NCBI RefSeq assembly: GCF_030325625.1
Contig: NZ_JACAIS010000007.1
Location: 62,001 to 126,000 of the forward strand
Reading direction: 5' to 3'
From: Sphingobacterium sp. N143
GTDB lineage: Bacteria > Bacteroidota > Bacteroidia > Sphingobacteriales > Sphingobacteriaceae
DNA length: 64,000 nucleotides
Position 1 is the first letter of the stretch. Every line of letters starts with the position of its first letter. Under the pieces are notes generated by a model. The model ran no database searches and had not been told where the DNA came from. It saw nothing but the letters and a program-made list of their open reading frames with translations. The position numbers and the translations under genes were made by a program. Below, piece by piece: positions 9,759 through 18,100 of the stretch.

Positions 9759-10814
9759 ATGAAATTTATCATGATGAAAATAGAAAAATGCATATATAGT
9801 TTCTTTGTACTAATTTTTGTACTGAGTTGTCATAAAGAGAAGGAAGTTATTGTTGAAAAGCCTCAGCTTCCCAATCCCAAATCAGCTTTTTCGGTCAAAC
9901 AAGTGGCTAAAAACGACCCATTTACCTTTGCTTTCACGAATCAGTCCAAAGACTATAAGGAGGCGCGGTGGAGTTTTGGTGACGACAGCACGTCAACGGT
10001 GGTATCTCCTCAGCATACATTTTTAAATACAGGGAATTTCACTGTACAGCTGAAGGTGCTCAATGAAAATGGTGACTGGGCACAACGTGAGGAGGTCATT
10101 CCAATTGACGCTGAGAAATTGCTTCAATTCAACGCAACAAAAAATGGGACAGGAAAATTGATCTTAAGCTATGAGAGTGATGTTGCGATACAGGGGGCTA
10201 TCTGGTCTGTGTTGAAAAAAGACACTTATGAACAGGTTTCGGATCAGGAAAAAGCCGATATATCGATCGGAGTGGGAAGCTTTGAAACGTATAAACTTGA
10301 AGTCTGGACACCCAAAGGATCCCAAATCACCGTCACCAAGCTCCTCACAGATTTGGGCATTGTAAAGGACTGGACAAATATGGATAACACATTTCGGATT
10401 TCACAGGATAACTCAAGCGGACCAGATGCAGGAGAAGGGTCAAAAAAACTTGTGGATAATGATTTGACAACTAAATTGTTCATTGGCGGGTATCAGCCGG
10501 GCCTTTCCTGGCAATTTGCCTTCTATCAACCACAGGTGATCAATGCCTATACGATTACGACAGGAAATGATGCTCCTGAAAGGGATCCCAAAGAATGGGA
10601 AATACAAGCCTCTGATGATGGAATATCTTGGGTAACCTTGAACAGCGTAAAGGATTACAGCTTTGGCAGTGCACCTGAGGACAGGAGAAAATCGATCACG
10701 TTTCGGTTTTCCAATTCAAAACCGTATGGCTATTATCGATATGTGGTTAAATCAGTCGCTTCGGGATCGAATTTTCAGATGAGTGAATTTAGACTATTGG
10801 AGTTACCTCGATAG
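9759..10814 (+). CDS. PKD-domain lipoprotein with C-terminal F5/8-type domain
   Basis: The signal peptide ends at lipobox FVLSC. Residues about 45-125 are a PKD domain with the classical core ARWSFGDDSTSTVVSPQHTF and the strand GNFTVQLKVLN. A linker of about 80 residues follows, then an F5/8-like module (about 205-351) with GPDAGEGSKKLVDN, TITTGNDAPERDPKEW and ASDDGISWVTL, ending in MSEFRLLELPR. The start is uncertain: ATG codons at 9759, 9771 and 9774 are in frame, and the latter two give a more standard signal peptide. It is the last gene before a strong terminator, so it closes the lipoprotein operon. A surface glycan-binding role is inferred from the domains. Confidence 0.85.
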   Translation: MKFIMMKIEKCIYSFFVLIFVLSCHKEKEVIVEKPQLPNPKSAFSVKQVAKNDPFTFAFTNQSKDYKEARWSFGDDSTSTVVSPQHTFLNTGNFTVQLKVLNENGDWAQREEVIPIDAEKLLQFNATKNGTGKLILSYESDVAIQGAIWSVLKKDTYEQVSDQEKADISIGVGSFETYKLEVWTPKGSQITVTKLLTDLGIVKDWTNMDNTFRISQDNSSGPDAGEGSKKLVDNDLTTKLFIGGYQPGLSWQFAFYQPQVINAYTITTGNDAPERDPKEWEIQASDDGISWVTLNSVKDYSFGSAPEDRRKSITFRFSNSKPYGYYRYVVKSVASGSNFQMSEFRLLELPR

Positions 10815-10870
10815 CTAAGTATTGTGCTCTTGGAATTTCCACTTGTCGGAAGTCCGGGTGATTTTTTATG

Positions 10871-10917
10871 AAACAGCTCCGGTTGGCTTGGATCCCAAGC
10901 CAACCAGAGCTGTTTTT
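10871..10917 (+). terminator. strong intrinsic terminator after the PUL 1 lipoprotein operon
   Basis: A 21-base stem with one G-T pair (arms 10871-10891 and 10895-10915, core GGTTGGCTTGG against CCAAGCCAACC) closes a three-base loop and ends in a T run. It separates the SusC-to-PKD operon from the GH92 gene, which therefore needs its own promoter or read-through. Confidence 0.9.
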
Positions 10918-11038
10918 AATACAACGATCTGACTGCCGCTGTGAATGATTCATCAATGAGCTGCTTCCTTTGTAACCATCTTGTGAAAAACCAATCCATT
11001 CGCTAGTCGGATCAATTTTATTTTCTAAATTTACTAAT

Positions 11039-11070
11039 ACGTTTTAGCTTTTAAGCGTTTATAACGTTTC
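11039..11070 (+). promoter_or_regulatory. CGTTT-rich segment upstream of the GH92 gene
   Basis: Three copies of a CGTTT core (starting at 11040, 11056 and 11065: ACGTTTTA, AGCGTTTA, AACGTTTC) lie in the 45 bases before the mannosidase start. No clear TAnnTTTG box is visible here. The arrangement could be a transcription-factor binding cluster, but this is a weak call. Confidence 0.2.
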
Positions 11071-11083
11071 AATTATATTCATT

Positions 11084-13375
11084 ATGTTTAATATCAGAAA
11101 ACTAACAGGTAGTGCCATGTTGCTGTTTGCAGCCTATACCGGTGCAGCACAGCAATCTTCCCCAGTGGATTATGTAAATCCCCTGATCGGTACTGAATCC
11201 AAATATGAGCTGTCAAATGGGAATACCTATCCAGCAATTGCCCGACCTTGGGGTATGAATTTTTGGACACCACAGACCGGAAATATGGGTGATGGATGGG
11301 TATATACCTATACGGCGGATAAAATCAAGGGATTTAAACAGACGCATCAACCCAGTCCATGGAATAATGATTACGGCCAATTTTCACTGATGCCAATCAC
11401 GGGTACGCCTCAGTTTGATCAGGAGAAACGCGCCAGCTGGTTTTCACACAAGGCGGAAATTGCAAAACCGTATTATTACAGTGTCTATCTGGCAGACCAT
11501 GATGTGACCACAGAGCTTACTCCTTCCCAGCGAGCAGCAGTATTTCAGTTTACCTTTCCCAAAACGGACAGTGCCTATGTGATTATTGATGCCTTTGACA
11601 AGGGGTCATATATTAAAATACTCCCTGATGAACATAAAATTATTGGCTATTCAACAAAAAATAGTGGTGGGGTACCGGATAATTTTAAGAATTATTTTGT
11701 GATTACTTTTGATCATGCTTTCTCTTATAAAGCTGGTGTGAAAAATGGTCTTATAAAGAATGATGCGCTAGAAATTCAGGATAACCATGCCGGAGCCATC
11801 ATTGGCTTTCCATCTTTGCAAAAGGGGGAGAAGGTGGTTGCGAAAATTGCATCTTCCTTTGTGAGTTTTGAACAGGCAGAACTGAACCTGAACGAGGTAA
11901 AATCGAAAAGTTTTGAGCAGGTGGTTCAGGAAGGTAAACAACAATGGAATGATGTATTGGGCCGTGTTCAGGTAGAAGATAACCATATCGACAAATTGCG
12001 TACGTTTTATTCCTGTCTTTACCGATCTGTATTGTTCCCGAGAGATTTTTCGGAGATCGACAGCCATGGAAACCGGATTCATTATAGTCCTTATAATGGG
12101 AAGGTCCTACCCGGAGAGATGTTTACAGATACTGGATTTTGGGATACTTTCCGGAGCTTGTTCCCGCTTTTGAACCTTTTGTACCCATCGATGAATGATC
12201 GCATGCAGGAAGGGTTGGTCAATGCGTATAAAGAAAGTGGATATTTACCGGAATGGGCATCGCCGGGGCATCGGGCTTCAATGATCGGTAATAATTCGGC
12301 ATCCATCGTTGCAGATGCCTTAATTACAGGGCGCAAAGGGTATAATACGGATTTGCTTTGGGAGGCATTAAAACATGGTGCAAATAATGCCTATCCAAAA
12401 CATTCATCCACAGGTCGCTTTGGTTATGAATATTATAACAAACTGGGGTATATTCCTGCAGACGTTAAGGTGGATCAGAATGTTGCCCGTTCATTGGAAT
12501 ATGCTTATAATGACTGGTGCATCTATGAGTTTGGTAAGGCATTGGGCAAACCCGCATCGGAAACAGCTATTTATGCACAACGAGCAATGAACTATAAAAA
12601 TCTGTTTGATTCAAGCACCAGGTTGATGCGTGGCAAAAAGCAGAATGGTTCTTTTGTGCCCAATTTTGATCCCAGTGCCTGGTCCAGAGAATATACAGAA
12701 GGAAATGCCTGGCATTGGAGTTTCTGTGTATTTCATGATCCACAGGGATTGATTGATCTGATGGGCGGCAATACATCTTTTGTGTCAATGTTGGATACCG
12801 TGTTTGTTATACCAAGCTATGAAGGAATGAAGAGCCGTGGCATGATCCATGAGATGCGCGAGATGCAAGTCATGAACATGGGGCAGTATGCGCATGGTAA
12901 TCAACCTATCCAACATATGCCTTATTTGTATAATTATGCGGCCGAACCCTGGAAGACTCAATATTGGGTCCGTAAGATTATGGATAAACTGTATCTCCCG
13001 ACACCTGATGGTTATTGTGGAGACGAGGATAATGGGCAGACATCAGCCTGGTATGTGTTTTCGTCGCTGGGATTTTATCCGGTTTCGCCCGGATCAGGTG
13101 AATATGTGCTGGGCTCCCCTCAGTTTGATAAGGTAACCTTAAGGCTTGAAAATGGAAAAAATGTGCGTATTGATGCGCTTAACCAGGGCGCCGGACAGGT
13201 TTATGTGAATCAGTTGCTTTTGGACGGAAAATCTTATGATAAAAACTATATCCGGTACACTGATTTATTCAAAGGAGCTAATTTGCAATTTAAGATGAGC
13301 AACGAACCGAATAAGCAACGGGGAACAAAAAAAGAGGATGCCCCCTATTCGTTCAGCAATGAACGCCTCAAATAG
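11084..13375 (+). CDS. GH92 family glycosidase, predicted exo-alpha-1,2-mannosidase
   Basis: This enzyme probably trims terminal alpha-linked mannose from glycans, by an inverting, calcium-dependent mechanism. The signal peptide ends around TGAAQQ (residue 23), so it is exported. The GH92 N-terminal domain starts with DYVNPLIGTES. The catalytic domain shows EGNAWHW (Glu539, candidate acid), SRGMIHEMREM (His589-Glu590), HGNQPIQHMPYLYNYA and GDEDNGQTSAWYVFSSLGFYP (Asp647 and Asp649, candidate base). From memory of the Bacteroides GH92 structure work, Trp93, His589 and Glu590 match the alpha-1,2 specificity triad. The 763-residue length is typical. It follows the PUL 1 lipoprotein operon but lies beyond a terminator, so it is probably a separate transcript. 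Confidence 0.93.
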   Translation: MFNIRKLTGSAMLLFAAYTGAAQQSSPVDYVNPLIGTESKYELSNGNTYPAIARPWGMNFWTPQTGNMGDGWVYTYTADKIKGFKQTHQPSPWNNDYGQFSLMPITGTPQFDQEKRASWFSHKAEIAKPYYYSVYLADHDVTTELTPSQRAAVFQFTFPKTDSAYVIIDAFDKGSYIKILPDEHKIIGYSTKNSGGVPDNFKNYFVITFDHAFSYKAGVKNGLIKNDALEIQDNHAGAIIGFPSLQKGEKVVAKIASSFVSFEQAELNLNEVKSKSFEQVVQEGKQQWNDVLGRVQVEDNHIDKLRTFYSCLYRSVLFPRDFSEIDSHGNRIHYSPYNGKVLPGEMFTDTGFWDTFRSLFPLLNLLYPSMNDRMQEGLVNAYKESGYLPEWASPGHRASMIGNNSASIVADALITGRKGYNTDLLWEALKHGANNAYPKHSSTGRFGYEYYNKLGYIPADVKVDQNVARSLEYAYNDWCIYEFGKALGKPASETAIYAQRAMNYKNLFDSSTRLMRGKKQNGSFVPNFDPSAWSREYTEGNAWHWSFCVFHDPQGLIDLMGGNTSFVSMLDTVFVIPSYEGMKSRGMIHEMREMQVMNMGQYAHGNQPIQHMPYLYNYAAEPWKTQYWVRKIMDKLYLPTPDGYCGDEDNGQTSAWYVFSSLGFYPVSPGSGEYVLGSPQFDKVTLRLENGKNVRIDALNQGAGQVYVNQLLLDGKSYDKNYIRYTDLFKGANLQFKMSNEPNKQRGTKKEDAPYSFSNERLK

Positions 13376-13445
13376 GCTCTAGACCCGGTTAGCTGTCGTG
13401 AGACGGGAATTCTTTTTTTTGTATGCAAATTTTACGCGAACTAAG

Positions 13446-13482
13446 ACCATGGCAACTAATTCTCTGCTGTCATGGTTTTTTT
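13446..13482 (+). terminator. intrinsic terminator after the GH92 gene
   Basis: A 9-base stem with one G-T pair (ACCATGGCA at 13446-13454 against TGTCATGGT at 13468-13476) is followed by a seven-base T run. It lies 71 bases after the mannosidase stop. Confidence 0.7.
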
Positions 13483-13516
13483 ACATAATTCGAATCATCT
13501 TGGAAATTTAAAATTA

Positions 13517-13524
13517 TATCTTTG
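13517..13524 (+). promoter_or_regulatory. -7 promoter element (TATCTTTG) for the small membrane protein gene
   Basis: TATCTTTG fits the Bacteroidota -7 consensus TAnnTTTG. A TTG at 13500 is closer than the usual spacing, so the -33 element is weak. The box overlaps a GTG at 13524, which argues that translation starts at the ATG at 13542 instead. Confidence 0.5.
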
Positions 13525-13541
13525 TGATTCGGAATTTCAAC

Positions 13542-13904
13542 ATGTTAGGTAAAATATTTCATCTTTTAACACTCTGTGCATACCTCAATCTGTGGACCTA
13601 TGACTCTTTTTCATCGGCTACGGGGCAAGTTATACATACAGGAGAGACTATTGTGGAATATTTTTTGGATGATGTGCTGGATTTAGACCCGATTCATCCT
13701 TCTCAAGAAGAGAAAGTGCTATTGCAAGATGATTATCGTATATTTTCTGTCAATAGTCAGGTTCTTTCTGTCTTTATTTTTATTTTTGGGATTGTATTTA
13801 CTGCATGGTGCTTTTCCAAAGGAAAGACCCATCCTTTTTATCGATCCAAGACGCTCTGTCTTTTAGGGTATTATCGATATCTCGCCCGGTTTCGACCCTT
13901 CTAA
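13542..13904 (+). CDS. small membrane protein of unknown function
   Basis: I do not recognise this 120-residue protein. It has a hydrophobic N-terminus (residues about 4-20), an acidic middle (YFLDDVLDLDPIHPSQEEK) that would face the periplasm, one clear membrane segment (VLSVFIFIFGIVFTAWCF, about 72-89) and a basic aromatic tail ending GYYRYLARFRPF. A GTG at 13524 in the same frame lies inside the -7 promoter box, so the ATG at 13542 is preferred. It precedes the RND efflux genes by 160 bases on the same strand, but a candidate promoter between them suggests separate transcription. It is probably real, given its own promoter and terminator context and the membrane topology. Confidence 0.6.
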   Translation: MLGKIFHLLTLCAYLNLWTYDSFSSATGQVIHTGETIVEYFLDDVLDLDPIHPSQEEKVLLQDDYRIFSVNSQVLSVFIFIFGIVFTAWCFSKGKTHPFYRSKTLCLLGYYRYLARFRPF

Positions 13905-14003
13905 GTACTTTAACTTTACTTTTCTACCTAAGAAGCCTGCAAAATAACAAGAAATGTTTTGTGCTTGTTCCTGACGTGTTGGTGGTGATAGCCTCCGCTC
14001 TTA

Positions 14004-14032
14004 TTGAATAAGATCATGTGCTTCTATCTTGT
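14004..14032 (+). promoter_or_regulatory. candidate promoter for the RND efflux operon
   Basis: A TTG at 14004-14006 and TATCTTG at 14025-14031 are 18 bases apart and about 35 bases before the adaptor start. The -7 box lacks one T of TAnnTTTG, so this is a moderate match only. Confidence 0.35.
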
Positions 14033-14064
14033 ATCTAGTTTACATTTTACATTTTTATCGTTTT

Positions 14065-15171
14065 ATGAAGAAATTAATTGCACTGTGCCTCTTGGTGGGT
14101 ACGGTAGGGACGCTGGCTTCATGCCGTTCTTCGAATGCTAGCGCCGAACACAAAGAAGAGATTAAGAACATTCCTGTTGTTTCATTGATGACGATGGATA
14201 CAACCGTTTATAAGGATTATATTGCGGATATACAGGCGTTTAAAAATGTTGAGGTTCGTTCAAAATTAAATGGATTTTTAGACAAAATCTACGTCGATGA
14301 AGGGGCCTGGGTAAAAAAAGGACAAACGTTGTTCAAGTATAATAATGAAGAATACCGTTCTGAACTTGCCAAAGCCAAAGCGCAGTATGATAATTCCATT
14401 GCGGAAGCACAAAAAATCAAGCTGGAGATGGAACGAACCCAAAAACTAGTGGATAAAAACATTGTCAGTCCTTCGGAATATAACCTGCTAAAGATTCAGC
14501 TTAAGGCAGCAAACTCGAAGATTGAAGAATCCCGTGCTTTGGTCAACCAGGCACAGACAAGGCTTGATTATACAGTGATCCAAGCGCCATTTGATGGTCG
14601 GATAGACCGAATTTTATTAAAAGAGGGATCTTTATTGACAGAAGGAAGCTTAATTACAACGATTTCTGACCTGAGTAAGGTGAATGTATATTTTGATATT
14701 TCTGAGCGTGAATATCTGACCATGATGCAGGATAAATTGAATGGTAAAGAGACGCAGAAAACGGTAAAATTAATATTGGCAAATGGTGTGTTATATCCAC
14801 ATGAGGGTGTCGCACATATTGTCGAAAGTGAATTCGAAGCCAATACAGGTTCTATTGCCCTCCGTGCACAGTTTCCCAATACGGAACGTATTCTAAAACA
14901 TGGTGCCACCGGAAAGATCGGGGTACCAATGGAGACTGGAGAACATCAATTTGTGCATCAAAAATCAGTATTTGAAATCCAGGATAAGACCTATGTCTAT
15001 ACGATGCAGGCAGATAGTACTGTTAAAATGACGCCTTTTGCTGCAGGGCCTCGTGTAGGACACTATTATATTGTAGAAGGTGGATTGGAACCAGATGTAA
15101 AGGTGGTTTATGAAGGAGTACAAAGTTTGCGTGATGGAATGAAGATTAACCCAAAAATGAGGAAGCTGTAG
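14065..15171 (+). CDS. RND efflux periplasmic adaptor subunit (AcrA/MexA-like membrane fusion lipoprotein)
   Basis: This adaptor bridges the inner-membrane RND permease and the outer-membrane channel. The ATG at 14065 gives a clean lipoprotein signal (MKKLIALCLL... lipobox LASC); an upstream in-frame TTG only adds unlikely residues. Biotinyl/lipoyl-like halves are visible (VEVRSKLNGFLDKIYVDEGA and LDYTVIQAPFDGRIDRI), separated by an alpha-helical hairpin (about residues 90-165), followed by the beta-barrel domain (LSKVNVYFDISERE). The length of 369 residues is typical. The permease gene begins 13 bases downstream after a good ribosome site (GGAGGAAAG), so the two form an operon. Confidence 0.95.
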   Translation: MKKLIALCLLVGTVGTLASCRSSNASAEHKEEIKNIPVVSLMTMDTTVYKDYIADIQAFKNVEVRSKLNGFLDKIYVDEGAWVKKGQTLFKYNNEEYRSELAKAKAQYDNSIAEAQKIKLEMERTQKLVDKNIVSPSEYNLLKIQLKAANSKIEESRALVNQAQTRLDYTVIQAPFDGRIDRILLKEGSLLTEGSLITTISDLSKVNVYFDISEREYLTMMQDKLNGKETQKTVKLILANGVLYPHEGVAHIVESEFEANTGSIALRAQFPNTERILKHGATGKIGVPMETGEHQFVHQKSVFEIQDKTYVYTMQADSTVKMTPFAAGPRVGHYYIVEGGLEPDVKVVYEGVQSLRDGMKINPKMRKL

Positions 15172-15184
15172 CGGAGGAAAGATT

Positions 15185-18100
15185 ATGTTTGAAACATTTA
15201 TAAAAAGGCCAATATTATCGTTGGTTATTTCAGTGTTCATTACGCTTCTGGGATTATTGGCGTTATTTACATTGCCTATTACACAATTCCCTGATATTGT
15301 ACCGCCTTCAGTGGTTGTCAATGCCAATTACACCGGTGCAAATGCAGATGTAAGTACCAATGCCGTGGCCATTCCTTTGGAAAAAGCAATCAACGGTGTC
15401 CCAGGGATGACTTACATGAATTCGGTATCCACCAATAACGGAAGTACGGTGATTCAGGTTTTCTTTGAAGTGGGTACAGACCCGGATATTGCGGCAGTAA
15501 ACGTACAGAATAGGGTGACCACTGTACTGGATGAATTGCCGGAAGAGGTCATCAAAGCTGGGGTGACCACTGAAAAAGAGGTAAACTCGATGTTAATGTA
15601 TCTGAACGTTTATACAGACGATAAAACGGCTGATGAACGATTCATTTATAATTTTGCGGATATCAATATCCTGAAAGAACTCAAACGTATTGAGGGAGTT
15701 GGCCGGGCCCAGATCATGGGTATGCGTGACTATGCGATGCGGGTATGGGTAAAACCTGATCGTATGGCTGCTTATAATATTTCAGCTGAGGATGTTGTTG
15801 CAGCCCTGCGTAAACAGAATATTGAAGCCGCACCGGGACAGACAGGGATTAGTTCTGATAAAATGCGTAATATGCAGCAATATGTGTTGCGCTATCCGGG
15901 TAAGTTCACAGAAGTGGAGGAATATGCCAATGTGCCTATCAGGGCAAATTCCAATGGTTCCATTATCCGTATTAAAGATATCGCTGATGTTGAATTCGGA
16001 TCTTTAGACTATGAAATGGTATCCAAGACAGATGGTCGTCCTTCGGCCTCCATTATGTTGAAACAATTGCCTGGATCCAATGCACAGGAAGTTATCCAGC
16101 GGGTAAAAGACCGGATGGCGGAATTGAAGGAAACATCATTCCCAGCAGGAATGACATATACGATGGGATATGATGTATCACGATTTTTGGATGCTTCTAT
16201 TTCATCGGTCATTAAAACGTTGTTGGAGGCTTTCCTGTTAGTTTTTATTGTTGTATTTATCTTTTTGCAGGATTTTCGTGCCACAGTTATTCCAATTTTA
16301 GCGGTTCCGGTTTGTTTGATTGGAGCCTTGTTCTTTATGCAGATGTTGGGCTTTTCCATTAACTTGTTGACGCTATTTGCTTTGGTGCTGGCGATCGGAA
16401 TTGTTGTAGATAACGGGATTGTGGTAGTGGAAGCTGTATATGCCAAAATGGAGGAAGAGCATCTGCAACCGATGGAAGCCACCCTTGAAGCCATGAAAGA
16501 GGTTGGTGGTGCTGTTGTGGCCATTACCTTGGTGATGTCAGCGGTATTTGTTCCGGTTGCCTTTCTTTCTGGTCCTGTCGGCATCTTCTACAGACAGTTT
16601 TCCCTTACACTTGCGGCGGCTATCGTTATTTCGGGTATCAATGCCCTGACATTGACTCCGGCATTATGTGCGCTATTTCTAAGATCACCACATGACCGTA
16701 AACCGTCCAATAACTTGCTGGACCGTTTCTTTAGAAAGTTCAACGCGATGTACGATAGAACAGCTTTTGGCTATAAGGGTATACTTGTAAAAACAAGTGC
16801 AAGACGTGGATTGACATTGCTGTTACTGGGTGGTTTTTTTGTGGCCACATGGGGGAGCAGCGCTATATTGCCTTCCGGTTTTATCCCTACGGAAGATCAG
16901 GGAATGATTTATGTTGCGGTGACGACCCCTCCGGGAGCAACCGTTGACCGTACCGAACGCATATTGGATCAGGTTGACTCTGTATCTCGCAAATTAGATG
17001 TCGTCGAAACTGTTTCGACCTTATCTGGATATAGTATTGTTACGGAAGTTTCCGGTGCTTCATACGGAATGGGGATGATCAATCTCAAACCATGGAAAGA
17101 GCGTGATCAGACGGTGGATGACGTCATCAAAGAATTACGGGAGAAAACAAAAGATTTTGCCGATGCACAGATTGATTTCTTCCCGCCACCAACAGTTCCT
17201 GGATTTGGTAACTCTTCGGGATTTGAATTACGTTTATTGGACCGCAGTGGGAATGAAGATCTCAATAAAACAGCCGAAGTGCTGCAGGGATTTATGGACG
17301 ATATGGAGAAAAGTGCGGTCCTGCAGGATGTTAGTTCCAGCTTTGACGTAAACTTTCCGCAATACATGTTGAAAGTGGATTATGACATGGCTGCAAAGAA
17401 AGGAATATCGGTAGAAAATGCCATGAATACTTTACAGACCTTGATGGGTAGCCTTTATGCGACCAATTTTATCCGGTATGGGCAGATGTATAAGGTAATG
17501 GTACAGGCCGGGCCTGAATATCGCCAAAAGCCTGAAGATGTACTGCGGCTGTATGTAAAGAATGATGCTGGCGAAATGGTCCCTTACAATGCCTTTATTT
17601 CGATGGAACGTATGTATGGACCAGAACAGATTACCCGCTATAACATGTTTAGTTCGGCGATGATCACGGGACAATCCTCTCCAGGTTTCAGTTCTGGACA
17701 GGCCATTGAAGAAGTGGAAAAGATAGCATCCTCTTTACCTCAGGGGTATAGTATAGAATGGTCCGGTATGACCAGGGAACAAAAGATTTCGGGTAATCAG
17801 GCACTGTATATATTTGCACTCTGTCTATTGTTTGTTTATTTACTTTTATGTGCACAGTATGAGAGCTTCTTGCTGCCTTTACCTGTACTTCTCTGTCTTC
17901 CGGCGGGAATCTTTGGAGCTTTTATTTTCTTAAAAGTATTTGGGCTGGAAAACAATATCTACGCGCAGGTGGCATTAGTCATGCTCATTGGCTTATTGGG
18001 TAAGAACGCGATTCTTATCGTAGAATATGCCAATTTGAAATATAAACAAGGAATGGATATTGTCACGGCATCCATCGAGGGAGCTGTGGCCCGTCTTCGT

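Noticed and set aside
12894..12920. GH92 motif HGNQPIQH, with Gln607 where many GH92 enzymes have NEPSHH, read at first as loss of the acid catalyst.
   Set aside because: The catalytic acid matches Glu539 in EGNAWHW, about 108 residues before Asp647, as in BT3990 (533 and 642). The NQP form is common in a Bacteroidota clade.
13805..14011. 68-codon plus-strand frame downstream of the small membrane protein, which could suggest a frameshift.
   Set aside because: The 120-residue protein has a natural C-terminus (LARFRPF) and promoter. The overlapping frame has no signal peptide or motif.
16009..16584. 191-codon minus-strand frame across the RND permease.
   Set aside because: It is a codon-pattern shadow of the strongly conserved permease frame, with low-complexity Thr/Ser/Lys content.
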